Source: Flavobacterium sp.
GTDB lineage: Bacteria; Bacteroidota; Bacteroidia; Flavobacteriales; Flavobacteriaceae
Direction of reading: 5' to 3'
Assembly: GCF_024305175.1 (NCBI RefSeq)
Contig: NZ_JAMWYY010000011.1
Coordinates: 1 to 64,000 of the forward strand
DNA: 64,000 nucleotides
The stretch's first letter is position 1. Each line of letters opens with the position of its first letter. Shown here piece by piece: positions 36,530-46,090 of the stretch. The notes beneath the pieces are model-generated. The model searched no databases. It was not told the origin of the DNA and saw nothing but the letters and a program-made list of their open reading frames with translations. The translations under genes and the position numbers were made by a program.

Positions 36530-39220
36530 TTGAAAACCAGTACCTATAAATATATTCTCCTTTTTGGTGCGGCAGGAGCCTTTTTGGCATGCTCTACTAA
36601 AAAAAATGGTTTTGTTAACCGTAATTTCCATGCGGTTACTACAGAATATAATGTGTTATATAACGGCAACATAGCGCTTGATGCAGGCGTTAAAGAACTT
36701 AACGGCACCTATAACGATAATTTTTGGGAGGTGCTTCCGGTAGAGCGCATGCAGCCTACTAAGGAAGAAATGGGCCCCGACGGTAAAAAGAATGCCAATT
36801 TTGAGAGGGCCGAAACCAAGGCTACCAAAGCCATACAAAAGCACTCTATGTACATTGGCGGCAGCGAAAAAAACCCGCAAATGGACGAGGCGCACCTTTT
36901 GCTTGGGCAGTCACGCTACTACGATAACCGTTTTGTTCCTGCATTAGAGGCTTTTAACTACATTCTGTACAAATACCCCACCAGTGATAAGATAGACCTT
37001 GCCAAAGTATGGCGTGAAAAGACTAACATGCGCCTGGGCAATGATGAAATAGCCATTAAAAACCTGAGGGAGCTTTTAGCACAGGATAAAGAGTTTGACG
37101 ACCAGGTATTTGCAGACGCAAATGCCATGCTTGCCGAAGGGTACCTTAAAACAGAAATGCCTGACAGCGCCATAGTAGCGCTTAAAACAGCAGTGGAATA
37201 TACTACCCGGAATGAAGAAAAAGCGCGCTACCGCTTTATAATAGGCCAGTTGTATGGTAAGACTAAAAAGCCAGACAGCGCTTATGCTTACTTTCAGCAG
37301 GTGATAGACATGAAGCGCAAATCGCCGAGAAGGTATGTAATACAGGCACATGCCATGCAGGCAGGCCAGTTTGACTATAAGGCAGGCGATACCCTTGCCT
37401 TTATGGAAAAATACCGCGACCTGCTGGAAGACAGGGAGAACAGGCCGTACCTTGATATTATAAACCATCAGGTGGCTTTATTTTACGACCGGCAGGATAT
37501 AGATGATAAAGCGGTTTATTACTACAACAAGTCGTTAAGGGCTACATCGCAGGACCGTTATATGAGGGCTTCCAACTACAGGAATATTGCCGAGATAAAT
37601 TTTGAGAATGCCAAATATCCTGTTGCGGGCTTTTATTATGACAGTACCATGACCTACCTCGATAAAATGAGCAGGGAGTTCAGGAGCATCAAAAAGAAAA
37701 GGGATAACCTTGCCGATGTAATCAAATATGAAGGCATAGCACAACGCAATGACAGTATTTTGCATGTTGTTTCATTGTCTGAAGCAGGCAGGGTAACCTA
37801 TTATGAAGAATATATAGAAAGGCTTAAAGCGAAGGAAGAAGCCGAACGCAAAAGGCTTGAAGAGGAAGCACAAAGGCAGGCGAATATAGCGCGTTCCGGC
37901 GGTATTCAGCCTATGGGCACACCGGGTGGTAACGACCCGCTGATGGGCTCTACAGTCCCTTTAAATGCAGGCAGTAGCATGAGCGGCCAGAAACAGGCAG
38001 GCAGGGAAGGGCAGCTTTCACGCAGGCAGCCCGGCAGCATTGCGCCCGGCGCAACAGGCAGCACAAGTGGCGGTGGGGGTAAATTTTACTTCTATAATAC
38101 AGCAAACGTTTCATACGGTAAAATAGAATTCCAGAAGAAATGGGGTAATCGCCCGCAGGCCGATAACTGGCGCTGGGCGTCAGAGTTGCGCAATGTGTCC
38201 CGCAATAATCAGACTGATGATACAGACACGCTTACTACCGTTGCAGATAATGATGCCGCATTAGCCGAGCCAAGATTTACACCTGAATTTTACATAAGCC
38301 AATTGCCGACTTCGCAAACCGTGCTGGACAGCCTTGCAAAAGACCGTAACTTTGCATACTACCAGTTAGGGCTTATATATAAAGAGAAGTTTAAAGAATA
38401 CCAGCGTGCTGCTGATAAGCTCGAAAAACTTTTGGTAAGCAACCCGGAAGAAAGGCTTGTGTTACCTTCTAAATACAACCTGTATAAAATTTATGAAATC
38501 ATAAACCCTGAAAGGGCCGAGCTTTACAAAAACCAGATACTGGCGGAATATCCTGACAGCAGGTATGCTGAGATTATCAGGAACCCTGAATTAGGTGCCG
38601 GTAAAACCAAAAGCCCTGAAGCGGCTTATGCAGCCTTGTTTAAAAGATATGAGAACGGCGAGGTGCGCGAAGTGCTTCCGCTTACCGAAGAAGCTGTAGA
38701 TATTTATACAGGAGAGCCTATAGTATCTAAATTTGAATTATTAAAGGCGCGTGCCGACGGTAGGCTTGCAGGTATAGAGGCTTACAAGCAGGGGCTTAAT
38801 TATGTTGCGCTCACTTACCCTAACAGCGAGGAAGGCAAAGAAGCCGAGGCTACTTTAAAAACAGATATACCCGCACTCGAAAAGCTGGCCTTTGGCGCAC
38901 CGGCAGGAACCTGGAAGGTAATCTTTAAATTTGATGATCCTAACGACCCGCGCATAAAGCCGCTGAAAGAAAAGATACAGAAGTATATTAAGGAAGGGCT
39001 TAATAATAAAATTACCCTTACACAGGATGTGTTTACGGCGGAATCTGACTTTTTGGTGATGCACGGTTTTAACAGCAAAGTAGCCGCAGAGGATGCCATA
39101 TCAGTACTGAAAGACTATAAAGACTATAAAATTGCCGAAACCCCTTATGTAATTTCAAGTGAAGATTATAAGGTGGTACAGGTAAAGAAAAATTTTACAG
39201 AATTTACAGCCATAAAATAA
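36530..39220 (+). CDS. sprE: Type IX secretion periplasmic lipoprotein SprE/PorW
   Basis: An 896-residue lipoprotein needed for gliding motility and type IX secretion in Flavobacterium relatives. Signal peptide and lipobox LLFGAAGAFLAC end at C21; no acidic export signal follows, so it should stay periplasmic. Several tetratricopeptide repeats lie in the first half, a charged coil with a Gly/Ser-rich linker is near 420-520, and more TPR-like and Sel-like segments follow. The start is a TTG at 36530: no ATG lies in frame between it and an upstream stop, and the signal peptide would otherwise be lost. Confidence 0.92.
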   Translation: MKTSTYKYILLFGAAGAFLACSTKKNGFVNRNFHAVTTEYNVLYNGNIALDAGVKELNGTYNDNFWEVLPVERMQPTKEEMGPDGKKNANFERAETKATKAIQKHSMYIGGSEKNPQMDEAHLLLGQSRYYDNRFVPALEAFNYILYKYPTSDKIDLAKVWREKTNMRLGNDEIAIKNLRELLAQDKEFDDQVFADANAMLAEGYLKTEMPDSAIVALKTAVEYTTRNEEKARYRFIIGQLYGKTKKPDSAYAYFQQVIDMKRKSPRRYVIQAHAMQAGQFDYKAGDTLAFMEKYRDLLEDRENRPYLDIINHQVALFYDRQDIDDKAVYYYNKSLRATSQDRYMRASNYRNIAEINFENAKYPVAGFYYDSTMTYLDKMSREFRSIKKKRDNLADVIKYEGIAQRNDSILHVVSLSEAGRVTYYEEYIERLKAKEEAERKRLEEEAQRQANIARSGGIQPMGTPGGNDPLMGSTVPLNAGSSMSGQKQAGREGQLSRRQPGSIAPGATGSTSGGGGKFYFYNTANVSYGKIEFQKKWGNRPQADNWRWASELRNVSRNNQTDDTDTLTTVADNDAALAEPRFTPEFYISQLPTSQTVLDSLAKDRNFAYYQLGLIYKEKFKEYQRAADKLEKLLVSNPEERLVLPSKYNLYKIYEIINPERAELYKNQILAEYPDSRYAEIIRNPELGAGKTKSPEAAYAALFKRYENGEVREVLPLTEEAVDIYTGEPIVSKFELLKARADGRLAGIEAYKQGLNYVALTYPNSEEGKEAEATLKTDIPALEKLAFGAPAGTWKVIFKFDDPNDPRIKPLKEKIQKYIKEGLNNKITLTQDVFTAESDFLVMHGFNSKVAAEDAISVLKDYKDYKIAETPYVISSEDYKVVQVKKNFTEFTAIK

Positions 39221-39231
39221 AACACCACACC

Positions 39232-39624
39232 ATGTTCGAAAAAACACCTAAAACAAGCCCCGACCTTGGCAAAACCAACAGGATAGTAGAAGGCACCGTT
39301 ATAACAGGAGACATAACCTCGCAAGCTGACTTTAGGCTTGACGGAGAACTGAACGGTAATTTTACTTCGGGGGGTAAAATAGTTATTGGCCCTGCCGGTA
39401 AGGTTACAGGTGATATTATATGCAAAAATGCCGATATAGAAGGACGCTTTAAAGGCAGGATAGAAGTAGAAGAACTACTTAGCCTTAAAAGCACTGCCGT
39501 TATTATGGGAGAGGTTATAACAGGCAAACTTATGGTAGAGCCGGGTGCAGAGTTTACCGCTACCTGTTCTATGAAAAATGCGGTAAAGCAAATATCTAAA
39601 GTAAATGAGCAACAAGCGGGATAA
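39232..39624 (+). CDS. Bactofilin (polymer-forming cytoskeletal protein)
   Basis: A 130-residue bactofilin. The central right-handed beta-helix (about residues 18-110) has the typical repeats VEGTVITGDITSQADFRLDG, GPAGKVTGDIICKNADIEG and KSTAVIMGEVITGKLMVEPG, flanked by short disordered ends. Bactofilins polymerise without nucleotide and position envelope machines. It sits 11 bases after sprE and overlaps the atpZ gene by 20 bases, so all three may be co-transcribed. Confidence 0.93.
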   Translation: MFEKTPKTSPDLGKTNRIVEGTVITGDITSQADFRLDGELNGNFTSGGKIVIGPAGKVTGDIICKNADIEGRFKGRIEVEELLSLKSTAVIMGEVITGKLMVEPGAEFTATCSMKNAVKQISKVNEQQAG

Positions 39625-39826
39625 CAATAACCGCCACAAATGGATTATACTTATCAATATCCCTATACAAATGGGTATAATCATTTTCCTGTTCTCCTGG
39701 TTTGGGGGCTGGCTGGATGATGAATACCCAAACCCTAAAAACATTTACCGCATTATATTTACGCTGCTTGGGGTGTTTATAGCCCTGTATAATGTAATAA
39801 GGCAGGTAAACCAGCTCAATAAATAA
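39605..39826 (+). CDS. atpZ: AtpZ/AtpI family F0-associated protein
   Basis: A 73-residue protein with two membrane helices (about 11-29 and 45-61) joined by WFGGWLDDEYPNPKN, the usual AtpZ/AtpI hairpin. Such proteins help assemble the c-ring or carry magnesium in other bacteria. It begins inside the bactofilin gene (20-base overlap) and lies five bases before the next gene. Confidence 0.88.
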   Translation: MSNKRDNNNRHKWIILINIPIQMGIIIFLFSWFGGWLDDEYPNPKNIYRIIFTLLGVFIALYNVIRQVNQLNK

Positions 39827-39831
39827 CTGTA

Positions 39832-40221
39832 ATGAAAAACAGCATTAAACTTTTTACAGGCATTACCATTGCCGCCCTGATACTTGTTATAGCCAACACT
39901 TTACTATACAGGTTTCCACAACTAAGTTCCGCTACAGATAACTTTGTTTACCCGCTTTGGCTTGTGTATCTTTTCTTCTTTGGCTTTACAGTTATAATAC
40001 TGGCAGTACTTCTTAAAATAAGCGTTAAAAACAAAGAGCAGGTAGGTTATGCGTTTCTTTTTTTAACAGCTTTAAAAATGGCGGCAAGTTATTTTATGGC
40101 CCGCCCCATACTTACTAAAACGATTGATGACCCAACCGAGAAGATTAACTTTTTTGCGGTATTCATTCTGTTTTTGGCAATAGAAGCTTATTATACAGCA
40201 CGTTTATTAAACAATAAGTAA
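39832..40221 (+). CDS. DUF6168 family membrane protein (AtpI-position)
   Basis: A 129-residue protein with four predicted membrane helices (about 7-26, 41-62, 72-88, 104-124). I recognise it as the DUF6168 family, found between atpZ and atpB in Flavobacteriia. Its placement matches that of the second AtpI-like accessory gene in other ATP synthase operons. A function in c-ring assembly is inferred only from position. Confidence 0.8.
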   Translation: MKNSIKLFTGITIAALILVIANTLLYRFPQLSSATDNFVYPLWLVYLFFFGFTVIILAVLLKISVKNKEQVGYAFLFLTALKMAASYFMARPILTKTIDDPTEKINFFAVFILFLAIEAYYTARLLNNK

Positions 40222-40271
40222 CAAACAATTAATCTTGCTGAAATAATCCCAAAATTTTTTCTGCAATCATC

Positions 40272-40300
40272 TTGCAATGTCGATTAAAAATGTACCTTTG
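40272..40300 (+). promoter_or_regulatory. atp operon promoter (TTG-N18-TACCTTTG)
   Basis: TTG at 40272-40274 and TACCTTTG at 40293-40300, spaced 18 bases, make one of the best Bacteroidota promoters in the window, 40 bases before the atpB ATG. Confidence 0.8.
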
Positions 40301-40340
40301 CACAAAATTTCAGGACTGTAAAATTAAGATATAGAATAAG

Positions 40341-41513
40341 ATGGTGTTTTCCGGAAAATTTATCAAGAATACATTAACAGCCCTTATCGCTGTATTTCCT
40401 TTGCTTTCTTTCGCTAATCCTTCTGAAGAACCACAGCAGGAACACACGGCAACCGAAGCCCATGCGGCTGAAGGTGCTCACGCTGAAGCGCATGAGCCGG
40501 CAGACAAGAAAACCAAGATTAAGGCATTTATAGACCATCACCTTCAGGATTCACATTATTTTACTTTTTTCTCAGATGAAGAAACCGGCAAGCATTATGG
40601 TTTTGCCCTTCCTGTAATATTAATAGATAATGGTCTTAAAGTTTTCTCTGCTTCAGAGTTTGGTCACGGAGAAGAAATAGTTGAAAAAGACGGACAGCAT
40701 TATGCAATGTATCATGACAAGATATATAAAACAGATGCAGAGGGAACACTTAACTTTGACGAGCACCACCACCCTACTAACGAAAAAGCGTTAGATTTCT
40801 CTATAACTAAAAACGTAATGACAATGCTTCTTACATCTGTTATTATGTTCCTTTTATTTGTAGGCCTTGCAAAATCATACAAAAAAGGCCCAATACCTAC
40901 AGGTATGGGCAGGCTGCTTGAGCCGCTTATCGTTTTTATAAGAGATGAGGTTGCCCTGCCAAACATAGGCGAGAAAAAATACAGGAAATTTATGGGTTAC
41001 CTGCTAACGGTATTCTTCTTTATACTTATCCTTAACCTTTTTGGTTTAACACCACTTGGCATAAACGTAACGGGTAATATTGCTATTACAGCATGCCTTG
41101 CATTAATAACATACTTCATCACCCAGTTTAGTGCTAACAAAGATTACTGGAAGCACATTTTCTGGATGCCTGATGTACCTGTGCTTATGAAGATAGCACT
41201 TATACCAATTGAGATACTGGGTACACTAACAAAGCCATTTGCACTAATGATACGTCTTTATGCTAACATATCGGCAGGACACATAGTGGTAATGAGCCTT
41301 ATTGGCCTTATATTCGTATTCAAGAACTGGATTGCAGGCCCTTCATTTTTCGGATTAACATTGTTCATCTCTGTAATAGAAATCCTTGTTGCCTTCCTTC
41401 AGGCATTTGTGTTCACCATGCTGTCAGCGCTGTTTATCGGTATGGCGGTACAGGAACACCACCATGAAGAAGACCACGATGCCCATACAGAAGAAGAGCC
41501 TATTATAATATAA
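40341..41513 (+). CDS. atpB: F1F0 ATP synthase subunit a
   Basis: A 390-residue subunit a, much longer than the E. coli form because of an N-terminal extension. A signal-like helix (about 8-25) is followed by about 125 residues rich in His and Glu that should lie in the periplasm, before the first conserved helix (about residue 155). The proton-path region is intact: the essential Arg lies in MIRLYANISAGH (about residues 308-319). The C-terminus carries a His/Asp/Glu-rich tail. Long N-terminal extensions are known in Bacteroidota. Possible metal binding by the His-rich parts is conjecture. Confidence 0.95.
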   Translation: MVFSGKFIKNTLTALIAVFPLLSFANPSEEPQQEHTATEAHAAEGAHAEAHEPADKKTKIKAFIDHHLQDSHYFTFFSDEETGKHYGFALPVILIDNGLKVFSASEFGHGEEIVEKDGQHYAMYHDKIYKTDAEGTLNFDEHHHPTNEKALDFSITKNVMTMLLTSVIMFLLFVGLAKSYKKGPIPTGMGRLLEPLIVFIRDEVALPNIGEKKYRKFMGYLLTVFFFILILNLFGLTPLGINVTGNIAITACLALITYFITQFSANKDYWKHIFWMPDVPVLMKIALIPIEILGTLTKPFALMIRLYANISAGHIVVMSLIGLIFVFKNWIAGPSFFGLTLFISVIEILVAFLQAFVFTMLSALFIGMAVQEHHHEEDHDAHTEEEPIII

Positions 41514-41537
41514 AACGTAATTTTTTATTCATTTTAA

Positions 41538-41741
<204 letters not shown>

Positions 41742-41752
41742 CAAGAACAAAC

Positions 41753-41784
41753 ATACCTGCAGCGGTTGGCTGCAGGTATTGTTT
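41753..41784 (+). terminator. Stem-loop after atpE (attenuator or mRNA stabiliser)
   Basis: A perfect 11-base stem ATACCTGCAGC / GCTGCAGGTAT with a 5-base loop GGTTG is followed by TGTTT and an A-run, a weak T-tract. It lies between atpE and atpF, which must both be expressed, so partial termination or RNA processing is more likely than full stop. Confidence 0.6.
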
Positions 41785-41826
41785 AAAAATCCTGAATTAA
41801 TTAAAAACTCTTATAACTGAGATATA

Positions 41827-42327
41827 ATGGAAAAGTTAGTAAATGATTTTTCATTCGGACTGTTTTTTTGGCAGGCACTTATTTTTATAGTACTTGTACT
41901 GTTGCTGGTTAAATTTGCATGGAGGCCTATTATGACTGCCATTGTTGCAAGAGAGGCCGGTATTGCCGCTGCGCTTGCAGCTGCAGAGGCTGCCCGCAAA
42001 GAAATGCAGAACCTGCAGGCTGATAACCAAAGGATACTTCAGGAAGCAAGGGCTGAAAGGGATGCCATGCTGAAAGAAGCCCGTGAGATTAAAGATAAGA
42101 TAGTTTCTGATGCAAGGGCCGAAGCTCAGGCACAGGGCGAAAAGATGATAGAGCAGGCAAAAGCTACTATAGACAGCGAGAAGAAAGCTGCTATGGCAGA
42201 GCTTAAAAACCAGGTTACAACTCTTTCTGTAGAGATTGCAGAGAAGATACTTAAAACCCAGCTTTCTGATGCTGCGGCACAGGCAAGCCTGGTAGATAAA
42301 ATGCTTGACGACGTAAAACTTAACTAA
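41827..42327 (+). CDS. atpF: F1F0 ATP synthase subunit b
   Basis: A 166-residue stator subunit: an N-terminal membrane helix (about 9-28, FGLFFWQALIFIVLVLLLVKF), the KFAWRPI hinge, then a long alanine- and charge-rich coiled coil to the end. The dimer ties F0 to the delta and alpha subunits. Normal length; preceded by an 85-base gap containing the stem-loop. Confidence 0.95.
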   Translation: MEKLVNDFSFGLFFWQALIFIVLVLLLVKFAWRPIMTAIVAREAGIAAALAAAEAARKEMQNLQADNQRILQEARAERDAMLKEAREIKDKIVSDARAEAQAQGEKMIEQAKATIDSEKKAAMAELKNQVTTLSVEIAEKILKTQLSDAAAQASLVDKMLDDVKLN

Positions 42328-42338
42328 ACCGTAAGGTA

Positions 42339-42872
42339 ATGAAAGGTTCAAGAGCCGCTATACGCTATGCAAAGGCAATACTCGAAATGGCACACGGTGC
42401 AGGCAATGCCGCACAGGTGAACGGCGATATGGCCCTTATAGCAAAAACAATTAAGGATAATAAAGAGCTTCAGGACTTTATAGCAAGCCCTAACGTTAAG
42501 GCCGAAATGAAAGAATCGGCGCTTAAAGAAATATTTGCGGATTCGCAAAATATTACTCAGGGGCTTTTCAGGCTGCTTCAGGAAAACAAAAGGTTTGGTA
42601 TACTGGGCCAGGTTGCAGAGCAGTATGCTGTACAGTTTGATGAGCTTAACGGCAGGGAAGATGCTTTTGTAACTACCGCAGTGCCGCTAAGTGCAGCGCT
42701 TGAAGCCAAAGTGCTTGCCAGGGCAAAAACACTTTCGGATAAAGAGCTTGTGCTAAAAAATATTGTAGACCCTTCTATCATTGGCGGGTTTATATTAAAA
42801 GTGGGAGACAGGCAGTATAACGCATCTGTTGCACACAGCCTTACCGCTTTAAAAAGAGAATTAAGTAATTAA
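42339..42872 (+). CDS. atpH: F1F0 ATP synthase subunit delta
   Basis: A 177-residue F1 stator subunit. N-terminal AIRYAKAILEMA (helical domain binding the alpha N-terminus) and the C-terminal IVDPSIIGGFILKVGDRQYNAS motif are typical of AtpH. Twelve bases separate it from atpF. It sits at the top of F1 and holds the b subunits. Confidence 0.95.
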   Translation: MKGSRAAIRYAKAILEMAHGAGNAAQVNGDMALIAKTIKDNKELQDFIASPNVKAEMKESALKEIFADSQNITQGLFRLLQENKRFGILGQVAEQYAVQFDELNGREDAFVTTAVPLSAALEAKVLARAKTLSDKELVLKNIVDPSIIGGFILKVGDRQYNASVAHSLTALKRELSN

Positions 42873-42909
42873 TATTTACCACACATAAGTGTTTAAATTA
42901 TAATTTGAC

Positions 42910-44484
42910 ATGGCAGAAATTAAACCTGCTGAAATTTCAGCAATATTAAAGAAACAATTGTCCGGTTTTGAATCGGGTGCTACATTAGAAGAGGTAGGTA
43001 CCGTTCTTAATGTAGGTGACGGTATTGCCCGTGTTTACGGACTTTCTAACGCACAGTATGGTGAGTTGGTAGAGTTCGATAACGGGTTGGAAGGTATTGT
43101 ATTAAACCTTGAGGAAGACAATGTGGGCGTAGTATTGCTTGGCCCTTCAAAAGGTATTAAGGAAGGTTCTACCGTTAAGCGTACCCAGCGTATTGCTTCA
43201 CTTAGAGTAGGTGAAGAAATGGTTGGCCGTGTGGTAGATACCCTTGGTAACCCTATTGATGGTAAAGGCCCTATTGGTGGCGATCTTTATGAGATGCCGC
43301 TGGAGCGTAAAGCGCCGGGTGTAATTTACCGCCAGCCGGTAACCGAGCCGCTACAGACAGGTATTAAGGCTATCGATGCCATGATTCCGGTAGGCCGTGG
43401 CCAGCGTGAGCTTGTAATTGGTGACCGTCAGACTGGTAAAACTACTGTTTGTATCGATACCATCCTTAACCAGAAAGAATTTTATGATGCAGGCAAGCCT
43501 GTGTTCTGTATATATGTTGCAGTAGGCCAAAAGGCATCTACTGTGGCAGGTATAGCCAAGACCCTTGAAGAAAAAGGTGCTCTTGCCTATACCATTATCG
43601 TTGCCGCTAACGCGTCTGACCCTGCACCGATGCAGGTATATGCGCCAATGGCCGGTGCCGCTATCGGAGAGTACTTCCGTGATACGGGACGTCCTGCGCT
43701 TATCATCTATGATGACCTTTCTAAGCAGGCTGTTGCTTATCGTGAGGTATCGTTACTACTTCGCCGCCCACCGGGACGTGAAGCATATCCTGGTGACGTA
43801 TTCTACCTTCACTCAAGGCTGCTGGAGCGTGCTGCTAAGGTAATCGGTGACGATGATATTGCTAAGAACATGAACGACCTTCCTGAGTCGCTTAAACCAA
43901 TCGTGAAAGGTGGCGGATCTTTAACTGCGCTTCCAATCATCGAAACACAGGCGGGTGACGTTTCGGCTTATATCCCAACAAACGTTATTTCGATTACTGA
44001 CGGACAGATATTCCTTGAGTCAGACCTGTTCAACTCTGGTGTGCGCCCTGCAATTAACGTGGGTATCTCGGTATCGCGTGTGGGTGGTAACGCTCAGATT
44101 AAGTCGATGAAAAAAGTAGCGGGTACGCTTAAGCTAGACCAGGCCCAGTTCCGCGAGCTTGAGGCTTTCGCCAAGTTTGGTTCTGACCTTGATGCTGCTA
44201 CGCTTAATGTAATTGAAAAAGGCCGCAGGAACGTAGAGATACTTAAGCAGGCTGTTAACGACCCATTTAAGGTTGAAGACCAGGTTGCTATTATATATGC
44301 CGGTACTAAAAACCTTTTAAGGAGAGTGCCTGTAAGTAAAGTAAAAGAATTTGAAAGAGATTACCTGGAGTACCTTAACGCCAAGCACAGGGATACCCTT
44401 GATGCACTTAAGGCAGGTAAATTTAGCGACGAACTTACAGATGTGCTTGAAAAAGCCGCTGCCGAAATCGCTGCAAAATACTAA
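42910..44484 (+). CDS. atpA: F1F0 ATP synthase subunit alpha
   Basis: A 524-residue alpha subunit. It has the Walker A loop GDRQTGKTT (about residues 172-180), ARVYGL near the N-terminus, [33 protein letters not shown] and SISDG-like ISITDGQIF, so it is full and intact. It carries non-catalytic nucleotide sites. The catalytic partner atpD and atpC are not in this operon and should be elsewhere, as usual in this phylum. Confidence 0.97.
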   Translation: MAEIKPAEISAILKKQLSGFESGATLEEVGTVLNVGDGIARVYGLSNAQYGELVEFDNGLEGIVLNLEEDNVGVVLLGPSKGIKEGSTVKRTQRIASLRVGEEMVGRVVDTLGNPIDGKGPIGGDLYEMPLERKAPGVIYRQPVTEPLQTGIKAIDAMIPVGRGQRELVIGDRQTGKTTVCIDTILNQKEFYDAGKPVFCIYVAVGQKASTVAGIAKTLEEKGALAYTIIVAANASDPAPMQVYAPMAGAAIGEYFRDTGRPALIIYDDLSKQAVAYREVSLLLRRPPGREAYPGDVFYLHSRLLERAAKVIGDDDIAKNMNDLPESLKPIVKGGGSLTALPIIETQAGDVSAYIPTNVISITDGQIFLESDLFNSGVRPAINVGISVSRVGGNAQIKSMKKVAGTLKLDQAQFRELEAFAKFGSDLDAATLNVIEKGRRNVEILKQAVNDPFKVEDQVAIIYAGTKNLLRRVPVSKVKEFERDYLEYLNAKHRDTLDALKAGKFSDELTDVLEKAAAEIAAKY

Positions 44485-44489
44485 GATTT

Positions 44490-44563
44490 TAATTTGATAA
44501 TTTGAAGATTTGAAGATGTGCCAAGTGCATTTTCAAATTTTCAAATTGCCTAATTTTCAAATT
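44490..44563. repeat. AT-rich inverted repeat between atpA and atpG
   Basis: An imperfect inverted repeat made of AATTTGA and TCAAATT units: left AATTTGATAATTTGAAGATT, right TTTTCAAATTTTCAAATTGC and more. It fills the whole gap. From memory, elements like this are scattered between genes in Flavobacterium relatives; not searched. Confidence 0.5.
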
Positions 44564-44568
44564 ATACA

Positions 44569-45432
44569 ATGGCAAACTTAAAGGAAATACGTAACAGGAT
44601 TGCTTCCGTTTCATCTACGATGCAGATTACCAGCGCCATGAAAATGGTGTCGGCAGCAAAGCTTAAAAAAGCACAGGACGCTATTACAGCCATGAGGCCG
44701 TACAGCGAAAAGCTTACCGAGCTACTGCAAAACCTTAGCGCTACGCTTGAGGGTGATAACGGTGGTGCATTTGCTGAGCAGCGCCCTGTAAACAATGTGC
44801 TTATTGTAGCCATTACCTCTAACAGGGGTTTGTGCGGTGCCTTTAACAGTAATGTTATAAAGCAGGTAAAACTGCTTCAGGCAGCTTATGCCGGCAAAAA
44901 GGTAGATGTGCTTGCCGTTGGTAAAAAGGGTAACGATGTGCTTAAAAAAACCTGCACAATTGTAGGCAACCAAAGCGCATTGTTTGATGAGCTTACATTT
45001 GAAAATGTTGCCGATGTGGCACAGGACCTTATGGACAGGTTTGCCGCCGGAAGTTATGACAGGATAGAGCTGGTATATAACCACTTTAAAAATGCAGCAA
45101 CACAGGTAGTACTTACAGAGCAGTTTTTGCCGCTGGTTCCTGCCGCTACCGATGATACCGCTACGGGTGAAACAGATTATATTTTTGAACCCTCTAAAGA
45201 AGAGATTGTAGAAAGCCTTATTCCGCTGTCGCTTAAAACGCAGCTATATAAAGCCATACGCGACTCTTTTGCATCAGAGCATGGTGCCCGTATGACGGCT
45301 ATGCACAAAGCAACCGACAACGCTACCGAGCTGCGCAACCAGCTTAAGCTTACCTATAACAAAGCCCGCCAGGCTGCTATTACAGGCGAGATATTAGAAA
45401 TTGTGGGTGGTGCCGAGGCTTTAAATAACTAA
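44569..45432 (+). CDS. atpG: F1F0 ATP synthase subunit gamma
   Basis: A 287-residue rotor subunit. N-terminal IRNRIASVSSTMQITSAMKM and the C-terminal LRNQLKLTYNKARQAAITGE are the two conserved helices of the coiled-coil shaft; ITSNRGLCGAFN marks the Rossmann-like middle. It closes the operon atpBEFHAG, and a terminator follows 30 bases on. Confidence 0.96.
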   Translation: MANLKEIRNRIASVSSTMQITSAMKMVSAAKLKKAQDAITAMRPYSEKLTELLQNLSATLEGDNGGAFAEQRPVNNVLIVAITSNRGLCGAFNSNVIKQVKLLQAAYAGKKVDVLAVGKKGNDVLKKTCTIVGNQSALFDELTFENVADVAQDLMDRFAAGSYDRIELVYNHFKNAATQVVLTEQFLPLVPAATDDTATGETDYIFEPSKEEIVESLIPLSLKTQLYKAIRDSFASEHGARMTAMHKATDNATELRNQLKLTYNKARQAAITGEILEIVGGAEALNN

Positions 45433-45461
45433 GGTTACAAACAAACAAGCATAAAGAAGGG

Positions 45462-45487
45462 AAGGCTGCCGTTAGGCGGCCTTTTTT
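45462..45487 (+). terminator. Intrinsic terminator of the atp operon
   Basis: A 9-base stem AAGGCTGCC / GGCGGCCTT (one U-G pair) with a GTTA loop ends in six T. Confidence 0.88.
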
Positions 45488-45519
45488 GTTTAATTTTAGC
45501 AAACATTCTGATATCATCC

Positions 45520-46065
45520 ATGGATACAATAGAAATTCCTTTAAGTAAAAAAAAGATAATACTAGCAATATTAGGTTCTTTGCTGTTTGTATTTATTGGA
45601 ATTGATTTTATTAGAAATACGGCAACTTATGCAAGCTGGCGTGCTTCTAAGGAAGCCATTATTATATCAGGTATTTCATCAGTGCTTTTTTTTGGAACTT
45701 GTGCAATAATCGCTACCAAGAAATTGCTAAGTCGACAAATCGGATTAGTTATAGATAAAAATTGCTTTATAGATAAATCCTCTGCTGCTTCTTTAGGGGA
45801 GGTCTTATGGAAAGATGTAGAAGCAATAACTTCATACTCTATCGTGAATCAACAATTTATAGGAGTAGAATTAAAGCATCCTGAAAAATATATAAATACA
45901 CAAACCAGTCTATTCAAACGGAAATTAATGTTACTGAATTACAGAATGACAGGAATGCCAAGTCATATATCTGCAAATACTTTAATGATTTCTCACGCTG
46001 AATTACTGAAATTAATGAAGAAGCACTTTAATTTATACAACCAAACCTTAAAGGTAGAGGCTTAG
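45520..46065 (+). CDS. STM3941-like membrane protein
   Basis: A 181-residue protein with two membrane helices (about 12-30 and 46-65) and a C-terminal soluble PH-like domain, ending in the pattern I-S-A-N-T-L-M-I-S-H-A-E-L-L-K-L. This matches the group annotated as STM3941 family, of unknown function. It is AT-rich compared with the atp genes and starts a small accessory patch of unrelated genes. Confidence 0.75.
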   Translation: MDTIEIPLSKKKIILAILGSLLFVFIGIDFIRNTATYASWRASKEAIIISGISSVLFFGTCAIIATKKLLSRQIGLVIDKNCFIDKSSAASLGEVLWKDVEAITSYSIVNQQFIGVELKHPEKYINTQTSLFKRKLMLLNYRMTGMPSHISANTLMISHAELLKLMKKHFNLYNQTLKVEA

Positions 46066-46090
46066 TTATTTTGATAGCAAGACAATCACT

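Noticed and set aside
43565..43843. Plus-strand frame inside atpA
   Set aside because: It is an out-of-frame shadow of a highly conserved gene without its own start signals.
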